The translations under genes were made by a program, and so were the position numbers. From NCBI GenBank assembly GCA_937894825.1, contig CALCQT010000006.1:1-22163 (forward strand): a stretch of DNA of 22,163 nucleotides. The letters run 5' to 3'. Positions within the stretch are counted from its first letter, which is position 1, and each line of letters opens with the position of its first letter. This document shows, piece by piece, positions 1 to 8,600 of this stretch. The notes beneath the pieces were generated by a model, which saw only the letters and a program-made list of their open reading frames with translations, was not told the origin of the DNA and searched no databases. This DNA is from an uncultured Anaerolineaceae bacterium. GTDB taxonomy: Bacteria; Chloroflexota; Anaerolineae; Anaerolineales; Anaerolineaceae.

Positions 1-401
1 GTGGTTTCACGGTGCTGAATACTTTGGCACGCTTCCCGGAAGCTTTCAGGGCCGGAATTTCACTTTACGGCGTTTCCAATTTGATCGATCTGGTCACGGA
101 TACCCATAAGCTGGAACTTCATTATACGGATGGGCTGGTGGGTGTATTGCCGGAAGCGTATAAGGTGTATCTGGAACGCTCCCCGCTTTATCATGCGCAA
201 AAGATCAAGACTCCGCTGGCGATTTTCCAGGGAGAGAATGATGTGGTGGTGCTGCCGGGACAATCGAGCTCTATGGCTGAAAAAGTGAAAGGGCCGGTAG
301 TTTTTCGCTTGTATCCCGGTGAAGGGCATGGTTTTCGAAAGCCGGAAACGATCAAGGATTATTTGCTGACTGTCTCCAGATTTTTGCAAGATTATCTGTG
401 A
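1..401 (+). CDS. S9 family (prolyl oligopeptidase-like) peptidase, C-terminal fragment
   Basis: This is the 3' end of a gene that starts left of the window; the open frame already runs at base 3. The first residues read GFTVLNTLARFPEAF, which in S9 alpha/beta-hydrolase peptidases directly follows the nucleophile-serine elbow GxSxGG, so the catalytic Ser lies just outside the window. The other two triad residues fit well: an Asp in GENDVVV (codon 240-242) and a His in GEGHGF (codon 327-329). The family cleaves peptides on the carboxyl side of proline or removes acyl/dipeptidyl groups; this fragment cannot settle the specificity. The frame ends with TGA at 399-401, and the next gene converges on it. 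Confidence 0.85.
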   Translation, partial: GFTVLNTLARFPEAFRAGISLYGVSNLIDLVTDTHKLELHYTDGLVGVLPEAYKVYLERSPLYHAQKIKTPLAIFQGENDVVVLPGQSSSMAEKVKGPVVFRLYPGEGHGFRKPETIKDYLLTVSRFLQDYL

Positions 402-421
402 TTAGTGGTATAACAAAAATC

Positions 422-473
422 AGACAGCGGTCAGAATATTTTTGATACCCTAATCATTTCTTGCCCGCTGTCT
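422..473. terminator. candidate bidirectional terminator between convergent genes
   Basis: A 9-bp perfect inverted repeat, AGACAGCGG (422-430) with CCGCTGTCT (465-473), sits between the convergent peptidase and flavoprotein genes. The loop is long, about 34 nt, and the T-run after it is short, so its strength is uncertain. A second small hairpin (CGCTC-ATT-GAGCG) follows at about 480-492, with CTGTTTTAT after it. Confidence 0.4.
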
Positions 474-509
474 TTCCCGCTCATTGAGCGCTGTTTTATC
501 AGGGCAGCA

Positions 510-950
510 TCATAGATAACCGGCCGTTTCCTGCCAATCGATAAAAAGATTGTATCGATTGGTGCTGAAATGCAGAACGCAATATTGGGGATCATCCGGA
601 CTGCTGAAATGTTGTTCCAGGCCTTCGTACCACATCGCTTGTTTAATAGAAGGCTCCGTCACGACCTCAATTGTTCCAACGAGTGTGATGTTATAGGCCC
701 CATCCTTATTGAAACAAACGCTGGCATGGTTGCAATCCGCAATCCGATTGACTTTATTACTTGTCAGCCCGGTGCAAAAGGTTATCCATTCGATCCCTTC
801 TGATTGGGATGCCGTGATGGTTGAGGCGGTAGGATACCCCTCTTTGTCGATCAGTGCCAGAACACAAAAAGGGTCCGATCCCTGCTGCGTTCCATAAACT
901 GTGTTTTGATGAATTATTTCTCCTGCTTTTTCGATAACTTCGTTATTCAT
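510..950 (-). CDS. pyridoxamine 5'-phosphate oxidase family (general-stress-protein-26-like) flavoprotein
   Basis: A 146-residue protein with the split-barrel FMN-binding pattern of small PNPOx-like proteins: an N-terminal helix, then FCVLALIDKEGYPTASTI as the first strand pair, WITFCTGLTSNKVNRI as the phosphate-contacting region, and SVCFNKDGAYNITLVGTIEVV as the following strands. Such proteins are cytoplasmic and usually bind FMN or F420; the redox substrate is normally unknown and cannot be told here. The ATG at 950 has GGAG about 8 nt upstream. The AlkZ-related gene lies 31 bp upstream on the same strand, so the two are probably co-transcribed. Length is normal for stand-alone members and nothing looks broken. 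Confidence 0.8.
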   Translation of the reverse strand: MNNEVIEKAGEIIHQNTVYGTQQGSDPFCVLALIDKEGYPTASTITASQSEGIEWITFCTGLTSNKVNRIADCNHASVCFNKDGAYNITLVGTIEVVTEPSIKQAMWYEGLEQHFSSPDDPQYCVLHFSTNRYNLFIDWQETAGYL

Positions 951-981
951 TTTGTGCGCTCCACTTCTTCGAATTCGATTT

Positions 982-1692
982 TCAACCCTTAATAAACTTC
1001 AAAATCTTTTTCTGTTCCGCTGCCGGATTGAGCCGCAGAACCTGTTCGGTAATTTCCGCGATCGCCGTGGTTTGATCCAACCTGGCAGCTTTTTCGAAAA
1101 CGTCCTGTCCCCAGAAATTCTCCGTCGTACAGAAAACAGTGGACGACCATCCGTATTCCTCGCCCTGCCGGGAGATTTTCTGCTGCCGGCCGCACATGGT
1201 CAGGAACAGCTTCATTTGCAGATCGACCAGAGCGCTGTCAAAGCGGGATTTTTCCTCTTTCCCAAAGCCGGCTAACTGCTTGATGGCATGCAACGGCAAT
1301 ACCTCATGAGCCTGAATGACGTCATAGATGCGTTTGGCGGAATGGCTGAGCAGGCCGTCCGCATATTGGTCTTCAAACTGCGTGTTTCCCCGACGGGCAG
1401 CGACAAAATGTGAAATCCAATCGCGGGTGATGTAGCCGCTTTTTTTGAAGAACACTTTTGCGTAAGAAATGTCGTTGTGTTCGGCCAGTACCCGAATCCG
1501 CCATTCCCAGGGATCGGTTTCAGCGTCACCGGTGTGCCAGCGTACCGGCGTCTCATACGGCGGCTCCTCATTCCAACTCCAGGGGATCAACGAAAAGATT
1601 CCCTCACTGTTCCCACCGCCCAACGAAAACCCGGCAACCAGCAATGCGTTTACAAAATCCTGATAATTTTTTATCGGCTTATGATTTTCCAA
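982..1692 (-). CDS. AlkZ-related (YcaQ-like) protein
   Basis: About 236 residues. The pattern matches a family I know as AlkZ-related proteins: WSWNEEPPYET near the N-terminus, then DPWEWRIRVL, AKVFFKKSGYITRDWISHF, a helical YADGLLSHSAKRIYDVI stretch, ALVDLQMKLFLTMCG and GEEYGWSSTVFCTTENFWG. AlkZ/YcaQ proteins are winged-helix DNA glycosylases that unhook crosslinked or alkylated bases; this shorter relative's activity is not established and I do not assign one. An ATG at 1710 opens the frame, but a near-perfect Shine-Dalgarno AAGGAGG (about 1706-1700) lies just downstream of it, 7-8 nt before a TTG at 1692, so TTG is preferred. The likely partner is the downstream flavoprotein. Confidence 0.6.
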   Translation of the reverse strand: MENHKPIKNYQDFVNALLVAGFSLGGGNSEGIFSLIPWSWNEEPPYETPVRWHTGDAETDPWEWRIRVLAEHNDISYAKVFFKKSGYITRDWISHFVAARRGNTQFEDQYADGLLSHSAKRIYDVIQAHEVLPLHAIKQLAGFGKEEKSRFDSALVDLQMKLFLTMCGRQQKISRQGEEYGWSSTVFCTTENFWGQDVFEKAARLDQTTAIAEITEQVLRLNPAAEQKKILKFIKG

Positions 1693-1724
1693 CGGAAAAC
1701 CCTCCTTCATTTTTATCTTATCAA

Positions 1725-1756
1725 AACAAACAGGACAACAGTCTGTCCTGTTTGTT
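1725..1756 (-). terminator. intrinsic terminator of the WYL regulator gene
   Basis: A perfect 13-bp inverted repeat, AACAAACAGGACA (1725-1737) with TGTCCTGTTTGTT (1744-1756), has a 6-nt loop. Read on the minus strand, the stem runs into TTTTGATAAG, a short U-rich tail. It lies 50 bp beyond the WYL gene stop and just before the AlkZ-related start, so it should separate the two transcripts. Confidence 0.7.
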
Positions 1757-1806
1757 CACAATTTTTCGTTCTCTTTTATCAAGAAGCCGGATGGCTCCGA
1801 TGTTGT

Positions 1807-2712
1807 TCAAGAGTAATGCTTCAGGAGAGCGCTGGCGATCGCTTTTATGTGCGCTGCCATTTCCGCTGGCTCAATGACTGTCGCTTTGCTGCCGAAGCCT
1901 AGAATCCATGACAGTGTATAGTCCCAGTTCGTAAAACCGATTTCAAGGCGCAGTAGGCCATCGTTCGTTTCGGTGTAACAATGAAGTCCATAGGTTTCAA
2001 TGAGCTGGTATTTTACTGCCGGATCGAAGAGCGTGATCAGCTTATTCTGATCGGGCAGCGCGGTTTGAAAATCCATTTTTTCAGGCGGGACCGCGCGCGG
2101 GGTATAAGTTTCAGATCGCAGCTGCAAATCCCAGAGCCGTTGGAGTTTAAACATGCGAAAATCCTGACGTTCAAGGCAAAAACCGAATACATACCAGGCG
2201 GTCCATTGGAAAATGACAAAATAGGGCTCAACGCACCGTTTGGTCATTCCTTTTTCATAGTAATAGTCAAATTCAATCAGGCGCTGTTCGCGGATGGCCG
2301 CTTTTATCTGTTCGATTTTTTCCGTCAGGCTGTTTCTGTAATGCGAAGCCAGATCAATGATGATTGGCTCCTTCAAGGACACAACCACGTCCTTTTTTGC
2401 GGAAAATTTATCCAGAATTCTTTCGATGTTGGATTGGTCGGACACACTGCCGAGCGCTTTGAGCGCCGCAACAATACCCGCGAGTTCGTCTGCCGTCAGA
2501 ATACTTTTGTCAAGCTTGAACCCCTCGGCAATTGAGATGCCTCCTCCGTTGCCCTGCTGCGTGATAATTGGAATCCCTGCCTGGCACAATGAATCAATAT
2601 CCCGGCTGATTGTGCGGCGTGTAACCTCAAATTTCGCAGCCAGATATGGAGCGGTTACCCGTTCATTTTGCAGTAAAACGGTAAGGATCCCTAATAGACG
2701 ATCGAGCTTCAC
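1807..2712 (-). CDS. WYL-domain DeoR/YafY-type transcriptional regulator
   Basis: A 301-residue regulator. The N-terminal ~60 residues form a winged helix-turn-helix (LDRLLGILTVLLQ, then AAKFEVTRRTISRDIDSLCQAGIPI and the GNGGGISIA wing). The WYL sensor domain follows (IEFDYYYEKG, CVEPYFVIFQWTAWYVFGFC); the signature tripeptide is WYV, a conservative variant. A C-terminal WCX-like extension ends the protein. WYL proteins bind DNA as dimers and are thought to sense nucleotides or nucleic acids. An upstream ATG at 2796 is in frame, but the 28 added residues look unlike the family, and a promoter (-35 TTGACT, -10 AATGAT) lies between it and GTG 2712, which has GGAG 10 nt upstream. Possible targets are its neighbours, which is inference only. 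Confidence 0.85.
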   Translation of the reverse strand: MKLDRLLGILTVLLQNERVTAPYLAAKFEVTRRTISRDIDSLCQAGIPIITQQGNGGGISIAEGFKLDKSILTADELAGIVAALKALGSVSDQSNIERILDKFSAKKDVVVSLKEPIIIDLASHYRNSLTEKIEQIKAAIREQRLIEFDYYYEKGMTKRCVEPYFVIFQWTAWYVFGFCLERQDFRMFKLQRLWDLQLRSETYTPRAVPPEKMDFQTALPDQNKLITLFDPAVKYQLIETYGLHCYTETNDGLLRLEIGFTNWDYTLSWILGFGSKATVIEPAEMAAHIKAIASALLKHYS

Positions 2713-2745
2713 CGATAGCCGTCTCCAATTCTTTTTCCCAACCGA

Positions 2746-2774
2746 ATCATTTTGATGTGGGTGGGAAAAGTCAA
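2746..2774 (-). promoter_or_regulatory. sigma70-type promoter for the WYL regulator
   Basis: On the minus strand, -35 TTGACT (2774-2769) and -10 AATGAT (2751-2746) are separated by 17 bp. The predicted transcription start near 2739 lies upstream of the GTG start at 2712 and downstream of the alternative ATG at 2796, which supports the shorter protein. Confidence 0.45.
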
Positions 2775-2804
2775 TGTCGTTTAATACTTGTGACACCCAG
2801 ATTG

Positions 2805-4367
2805 TTATGAATTACTTTCGATGATCAAGGCATCGCTTTCCTGTAACACGGTTGGCTCTTGCTCCGCATTGCGCTTTTTCGCGTTTTCAAGCAGCTGCGG
2901 CAGTGTCAGTCCGGGTTTGGCTGTGATGAAGATCTGATAAGCGAAGAGTCCTTTGGAAAGATGGATCAGCGCGCTATTGATCGATTGTAAGACAGCAGCC
3001 AGCCCTTTCTGATCCGGCAGCGCTTTGTGATACGGCGCCGGGATACCGCGCAGGGAGGTGATGGTGTAACCATTGTCCTTCAAAAAACGCTTGAGCGATT
3101 TCAGCGTGAAGAGGCGTTTCTTGTTCATTTCCAGAATCCCGAGCCGGCCATAGTTGAATTTTCCGAAGAAAAGGCTCAGGCGCGTGATGAAAAAGGCCAC
3201 ATTCCCAACAGAGATCAGAACTTCCGGTCCGGCGGGCGCGAATGCCTCCCGGATGCGATGCAGCAATGTCTCCGGTGCGTCCAGTTGTTCCAGAATGTCC
3301 AGCAGCAGGATGCGGTCAAACTCCGCCGGCAGCACGGAAAGGTCAAAACTGTTCAAATCAGCCTGGATGGTTTGACCTGAATACCGTTTGAGTTCATCCG
3401 GGATGATCCGGTCAATGGAAGTCACGAGGACCTGTTTTTCTTGCAGTGCTTTGGCCATGTATCCCGGTCCGGCGCCCAGGTCCAGCACTTTGGAGCCGGC
3501 GGGGATCAGGTCATAAGCGATCTGGTGGGAACTGTTCATGCCAAATTTGGGCTCATACATGATTTTTGTATCGGAATTCGCGGTATAGTCAAACTTCGGA
3601 TTATAAAAAAGGCCCAGCCGCATGATGCGGGACTCAATACAGGATTTCAAAATCATACGCGCATATTTCATCCCGTCAACCCGGCAGATTTCATCACCAT
3701 ATTTGGTCGGGATGGCGATTTCACCGATGCGGAAATGATTATCCGTAACCTGAATAATGATATCGGTGTCGAAATCAAAGTATTTCGAGGCGAAATTGAA
3801 CGGAATCGCGCGCAGCGCGTCCACCTTATAGGCTCTGAACCCGGTATGGTACTCGCTCAGATTTTGTTTCAGGAGTATATTTTCGACTTTGGTCAGAATC
3901 TGGTTTCCGATCCATTTGTAGAGTGGCATCCCACCCTTCAACGCGTCGTTTTTGATGACCATGCGTGAACCCATCATTACGTCATAATCACCGGAAAAGA
4001 TCGGCGCTGCCAGCTTATTCATGAATTCAGGCGGATACTGGCCGTCACCGTGCAACAGGATGACGACGTCAAAATCATTCTCAACCGCGTATTGGTACCC
4101 GATTTGCTGGTTGCCGCCATAACCCTGGTTGATCGGGTTATATAACGCGGTTACTTTATGTTCGGGGTGCGCCTTTGCGTAGGCGCTTGTCAACGCAAAG
4201 GTCCGGTCCTTTGAGGCGTCGTCAATGACCAACGTCTCGTAATCGAACTCCGGCTTTATGGATACGGCAATTCTTTCCAAAACACCGACAATGAATTCTT
4301 CCGCTTCGTAGGCCACGACAAACACGAGGATTCTTTTTCGGTTGGCCGGATTTTGTTGATCTGTCAT
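2805..4367 (-). CDS. family 2 glycosyltransferase fused to a class I SAM methyltransferase
   Basis: A 520-residue two-domain protein. Residues ~12-245 form a GT-A glycosyltransferase of the dolichol/polyprenyl-phosphate sugar synthase type: ILVFVVAYEAEEFI, VIDDASKDRT, the NQGYGGNQQIGYQYA stretch, LLHGDGQYPPEFM as the metal/sugar-nucleotide motif, and MMGSRM. Residues ~270-480 form a Rossmann methyltransferase, with motif I VLDLGAGPGY at 294-303 and a later acidic ILLLDILEQL strand. I see no convincing membrane anchor, so it probably acts in the cytoplasm or at the inner membrane face, using a sugar nucleotide and S-adenosylmethionine. The acceptor is unknown; a methylated sugar or lipid-linked sugar is a reasonable guess. 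It is transcribed away from the phosphoesterase module, and no other glycan gene is nearby. Confidence 0.85.
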   Translation of the reverse strand: MTDQQNPANRKRILVFVVAYEAEEFIVGVLERIAVSIKPEFDYETLVIDDASKDRTFALTSAYAKAHPEHKVTALYNPINQGYGGNQQIGYQYAVENDFDVVILLHGDGQYPPEFMNKLAAPIFSGDYDVMMGSRMVIKNDALKGGMPLYKWIGNQILTKVENILLKQNLSEYHTGFRAYKVDALRAIPFNFASKYFDFDTDIIIQVTDNHFRIGEIAIPTKYGDEICRVDGMKYARMILKSCIESRIMRLGLFYNPKFDYTANSDTKIMYEPKFGMNSSHQIAYDLIPAGSKVLDLGAGPGYMAKALQEKQVLVTSIDRIIPDELKRYSGQTIQADLNSFDLSVLPAEFDRILLLDILEQLDAPETLLHRIREAFAPAGPEVLISVGNVAFFITRLSLFFGKFNYGRLGILEMNKKRLFTLKSLKRFLKDNGYTITSLRGIPAPYHKALPDQKGLAAVLQSINSALIHLSKGLFAYQIFITAKPGLTLPQLLENAKKRNAEQEPTVLQESDALIIESNS

Positions 4368-4404
4368 TTATGATCTCAAATTCTCTTCTGGTTTGGCGTA
4401 TAGT

Positions 4405-4429
4405 CTTCCGGGAAGGCATATCCCGGAAG
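4405..4429. repeat. 9-bp perfect dyad in the leader of the glycosyltransferase gene
   Basis: CTTCCGGGA (4405-4413) and TCCCGGAAG (4421-4429) form a perfect inverted repeat with a 7-nt spacer, 38 bp upstream of the glycosyltransferase ATG. It could be an operator or an mRNA leader hairpin. On the plus strand it is followed, some 20 bases on, by a TTTTTT run (4441-4446), so a terminator role is also possible. Confidence 0.4.
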
Positions 4430-4469
4430 GCAGCGCTCTCTTTTTTCTTATTGTACCAATATTGATAGG

Positions 4470-4556
4470 GGTGTCAAAAGTATTAAACGATGCACCCTGA
4501 CGGGGATGATCGCCCCTACAAAGGTAAAATACGTACCTTTTTTTACTTTTGACACC
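4470..4556. repeat. 87-bp palindromic, MITE-like element
   Basis: Perfect 13-bp terminal inverted repeats, GGTGTCAAAAGTA (4470-4482) and TACTTTTGACACC (4544-4556), enclose two further dyads: GGGG-ATGATCG-CCCC and AAAGGTA-7nt-TACCTTT. The whole unit could fold into one long branched hairpin. It has no coding capacity and lies in the divergent intergenic region between the glycosyltransferase and phosphoesterase genes. The nested symmetry suggests a small non-autonomous element or REP-type palindrome. No clear target-site duplication is visible at its ends. Confidence 0.5.
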
Positions 4557-4586
4557 AGCATTCTGTTTCGATCACTGTAACGGCAT

Positions 4587-4615
4587 TTGTTCTGATGACT
4601 GTTCACGGTTACAAT
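4587..4615 (+). promoter_or_regulatory. candidate promoter of the phosphoesterase/kinase-like module
   Basis: A -35-like TTGTTC (4587-4592) and a -10 TACAAT (4610-4615) are 17 bp apart. The transcription start would fall near 4622. That is only about 8 nt before the ATG at 4630, which would favour the second in-frame ATG at 4651, preceded by GGAAGGAA. Confidence 0.4.
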
Positions 4616-4629
4616 ATTGAGATAGAAAA

Positions 4630-5646
4630 ATGTTTTCCGGTTGGAAGGAAATGAGAGAAGAAATTTTGTCACGTTTGAAAGCCTCCTTTCCAGCGGGAAG
4701 CGTGAAACCTGGCCGTTTTTGCGGTTATGTATATGACAGGAGCGAATATATCGGTAAATCAACAAAACATCGCCATTTGATCCTTTCGGATATCCATGAA
4801 AATGCCGACGCACTGATGCGGCTGGTCCTGAAAGCGCTACGGATTCCGGGAGGAATCGATGATATCTGGTTGTTGGGCGATCTTTTTGGCCATTCTGAAA
4901 ATGCCATCGGTGTGCCCAGGCTGCAAAAACGTTTTTTATCCGTTCTGAAAGATTTGGAGCAGTTCCCGATTTACAGTGTCTTTGGAAACTGGGAGTTTTG
5001 GTTGTTTCATCCGGAAAACGATCAGAAGAATTCCGCACAATCGAATGCACAGGAAACACTGGCGTCCCGGCGGAGAATGCTTCAGCGTTCAAAGCCCGTC
5101 CTGCTGCGGGGAATGATGAAAAATTCAATCCTGATGCTGCCGGAACAGCAAGCAGAGTTCACCCTGTTTCATGGCTGCAGCTATTCCTGTCACAATACGA
5201 CGGAGTATCAGGCGGACCCCTGGGAGAGCTACCTCAACCCGCATGACTTGAATATTGTAACGCGTGGGTTGTTCGGAAATCCGGAACACTTGCAGACGGA
5301 TCATTTTTTGTTTGGGCATACCCATAAACCCGGTTTTTTTGCCTTTTCAAAGTCTTCTTTTGTCAATATGTGGCGTGTGTTCACACCGGAGATGGCTGGA
5401 AAGCCGCTGTCTTATAAGAATGGCGGATATCGTTACGGCATCAATCCGGGCAGCGCCGGAATTGAAAACGGGAACATCCCCCGCACCGGCGTTGTTCTGG
5501 ACACAGCGGAAAAGACCTTTCAATTTATTATTGATTCGGAAAACGAATATCGCATCTCCCGCAGGCAATTTCTGCATGCGGTATCATTATCAAAGAAAAA
5601 ATCTTCCTCAGGAGAGAAGAATTGCCGGATTATCCGGTCAATTTAG
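4630..5646 (+). CDS. calcineurin-like metallophosphoesterase
   Basis: A 338-residue soluble protein with a complete dinuclear-metal phosphoesterase motif set: SDIHEN (Asp54, His56), LLGDLFG (Asp84), GNWE (Asn120, with Trp-Glu where the family usually has His-Glu/Asp), LFHG (His181) and GHTH (His230, His232). Such enzymes hydrolyse phosphomonoesters or diesters, including protein phosphates and nucleotides; the substrate is not visible. There is no signal peptide or membrane segment, so it should act in the cytoplasm. ATG 4630 has only a weak ribosome-binding site and ATG 4651 is a good alternative. The stop overlaps or abuts the start region of the kinase-like gene (stop 5644-5646; next starts 5622 or 5655), which implies translational coupling and a shared pathway. 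Confidence 0.88.
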   Translation: MFSGWKEMREEILSRLKASFPAGSVKPGRFCGYVYDRSEYIGKSTKHRHLILSDIHENADALMRLVLKALRIPGGIDDIWLLGDLFGHSENAIGVPRLQKRFLSVLKDLEQFPIYSVFGNWEFWLFHPENDQKNSAQSNAQETLASRRRMLQRSKPVLLRGMMKNSILMLPEQQAEFTLFHGCSYSCHNTTEYQADPWESYLNPHDLNIVTRGLFGNPEHLQTDHFLFGHTHKPGFFAFSKSSFVNMWRVFTPEMAGKPLSYKNGGYRYGINPGSAGIENGNIPRTGVVLDTAEKTFQFIIDSENEYRISRRQFLHAVSLSKKKSSSGEKNCRIIRSI

Positions 5647-5654
5647 GAGGTTTC

Positions 5655-8600
5655 GTGGAACAGGCTGTTGTAGATCAATTTGCAGAGAACATTCATTCCG
5701 TGAGGTACAGGAATAAAACGTTTTCGTTAGTCCCCACCGGGGTCAAAAGCGAAGGCGGGTTTTCTGCCGCGTATGAATTTGAGAATCCTGAGACGAAAGA
5801 ACGATACTACGTTAAATTTAATGAAATTCATGAAGAATCGTCCGGTGAGGTGAATCCGCTGATGAAGGTCATCCAGTTATTCAGGAATGAAGTGCTGGCT
5901 GAACCGGACCCGCTGAAACGGTTGAACTATTTGCCGACACCGGAAATATTGACCGATGATCCTGAAAAATTTAATCTCGAATTTGTAAGGGCCTTCGACC
6001 GTTCCCGTTTTCGGGTCCAAATTCAGACCTCCGGCATCGGAACCCATTGTGAAACGCAGCTTCCCGAATCGCTTTCCGGCAGATTGGCGATTGGGTTTGA
6101 ATTTGCGAAACTGCTGCGGGCCTGCGCAAAAAACAAAATCGCCTATGTGGATATTAAGCCGCTGGAGCACCTTTTCTGGACGGAAGATGAAAGCCGGCTG
6201 CGGATCACACTGATCGACTGGGGCAACGCGCGCCTCAATGCGCCGGTGTTCGCGCTTTCTGAGGATATTCGGAAGTTCTGTCTTTTTCTGCCCGAATTGA
6301 TTTATGGGCGGAAAATGCTGGAATTGATCAATAAGGGGAAATTTGAGTATCCGATCCAAAGAGAAAACGACCGGATCCTGATCAGGCTATTGGGGCGATT
6401 GTCCTGCACGACCAATGTCGCACCGCTCAGTCAAAAATATGCGGCTTTGCTTGGGGATCAACTGTCGGGTGGTTTGAATGAAATCCGGCTGCAGAATCGT
6501 TGTGTCGAAGTTTGGGATGAAATTCTGGCGATTCTGGATGAGGCGCTTGAGGAGTCGAGAACCACGGTGGATTATGTGGTCTCATGGGAGAGCCTGAAAA
6601 AGGACGCGGAAGCGTTGATCCGAAAAGAAAATGAATTTTTGATGGGGAAGGATTTTCAGAAGAGCCTGGAGGCACGGCTGATCTCCCTCTCCTCTTATAA
6701 AGCCTGGCTGATCCCCGCCATCCGTTTTTTACAAACCTGGTATGAAAAAGTTGATCTGGTCCCGCAGCGGGATTTCGATTTATGCGTTGACGCTATCATT
6801 ACCGGAAACAGTTCGGAATTGACCGAACGGTTTGAAAAATTAACGACACTGGTTACAGAAAAATTAAACAAAAATACATCCAACCCGGAACTGACCGGCT
6901 TGTTGCAGGAAAATCTGGCGCGAATCGAAAATGTCATCCTGGCCTGGCAGATTGTTCAGGGGTTGGAGTCCGGCGAAATCACGGACGAGGCTTTTCAAAT
7001 GAATTACAACACCTCCGCGCTGCGGGTGGTGGATCCGTTTTTGGCGGACGCCTATAAAAAGATCATGAAACGCGTCCGCGAGAATGGCGCTTCGCGTCCA
7101 CCGGTCTCGGGTGAAATTGAAAAGATGGCGCCGACGACAGGAATCCCGGCTGCAGCGACGCCGGATTTGCCGTTATTTGAACAACAGGCGATCGTCCCCC
7201 GCCGGGGGCCGGATATTACCCCGGCGGACATCTCTGATATTTCTGAACGGGTGATCGCGTTACTCACCGCTTTTGAAGGCTTCGGCGTGTCTGCAGAACG
7301 CTGGAACTTCGGCTTTATCCAGGATCTGAACAGTGTGCTGCAGGCCGTTAATCAGGTCAACGCAGTCGCCGAGGAACGTGAGCTTTCTCCGATCCTGGAA
7401 TCTATGCTGAAAGATGTGAGCAGTTGGACCGGAAAATTAGGCCCCGATCATGCCGTTGTTTCTGATGAAACGCTGCACAGTATTAATTGGCTTACGACGG
7501 TTCCGGAAGGGATCCTGCAGTCTAACATTATTCGAAAGATCGAGTCAATTGGAGTCGGCGGCAAAATTCATGAGGAACTGGATGCGTGCATGAAAGCCCT
7601 GGCGGAAGCCGGGAATGTGACATCACAGGAGTCCTTCACTCGAATTGGCGATAAAATTACGCGGATCAAAGGACTGCGGAAGAAACTTGACACGGAAAAT
7701 TTGTTCGCGTTGCGAAAAATGATTGAGGACGGCGATTTTCTTACCGCGACGAATCAGATCGAAGCCCATTATCTGGAGAATCCTGCGCTTTATGATCATC
7801 TGCGGGAAGAAATTTTGGCCCGGCAAAAGGATCGTGAGGATCGGAAGTCCCTGGCGCTGATCAATACGCTTTTGACGGACCTTTCCGGGAACAGCGAGTA
7901 TCCGGAAACCGGGCAGCTTTTGGCGAACCCCAACAATCTGCCGATGCTGAAACAGAAAGTCACTGAATTTCGCCGTCGGAACATCCAGCTTTTCGATTTG
8001 CAGGATGAGATGGTTCGCACGAAAAGCATGGTTCAGGAAAATCGGAAAGCCATGTTTGGGGTGAAACAGCTGAACGGCGTTATTCTGTTTCTGCTGGGAC
8101 TGGTGTTGGCGCTTTCCATCGGTCTGCTGGTTGTGATGCTGATTAAAAACTTCTCGCTGGAACAGAATATTGCCCGGCTTGAGAGCAATCTGTCCGGTTT
8201 TCAGCAGACTTACGAAGCTTATCAGAATGCCACGGATCTTCCGACCGTCACGCCGCTGCCAGCAACAGTTACACCGGTGCCGCCTACGGCTGAACCCAGC
8301 CCGGTCCCCACGGAAATTTCGATTGTCGTGCCGCCAGACACTACTGTGGATGAAAATCTCAGTCCGGCGGATGCCCACCTGAAAGCGTTATTGGGACAAA
8401 AAATTGTCTTTGACCTGAACGGGAATGTTGACCTGTTTGCGGACGAGGCATTATCGCAGGACCGGAAATTGGGCACGGTGATCAACTACGCACAGAACCT
8501 CAGCGGTACGCTGGTCGGTTATACTGATACTGTTGTCAATATTGTGTCGCCCTTTAACATTGGGCGCAGCCAGATTTCGATCAGCACCTATCTGAACGTG

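Noticed and set aside
1807..2796. Longer start (ATG 2796) for the WYL regulator
   Set aside because: The extra residues do not resemble the family, and the likely promoter and ribosome-binding site lie downstream of that ATG.
4448..5128. 226-codon minus-strand frame
   Set aside because: It overlaps the metallophosphoesterase, whose catalytic motifs are complete, and it runs through the palindromic repeat; its translation looks random.
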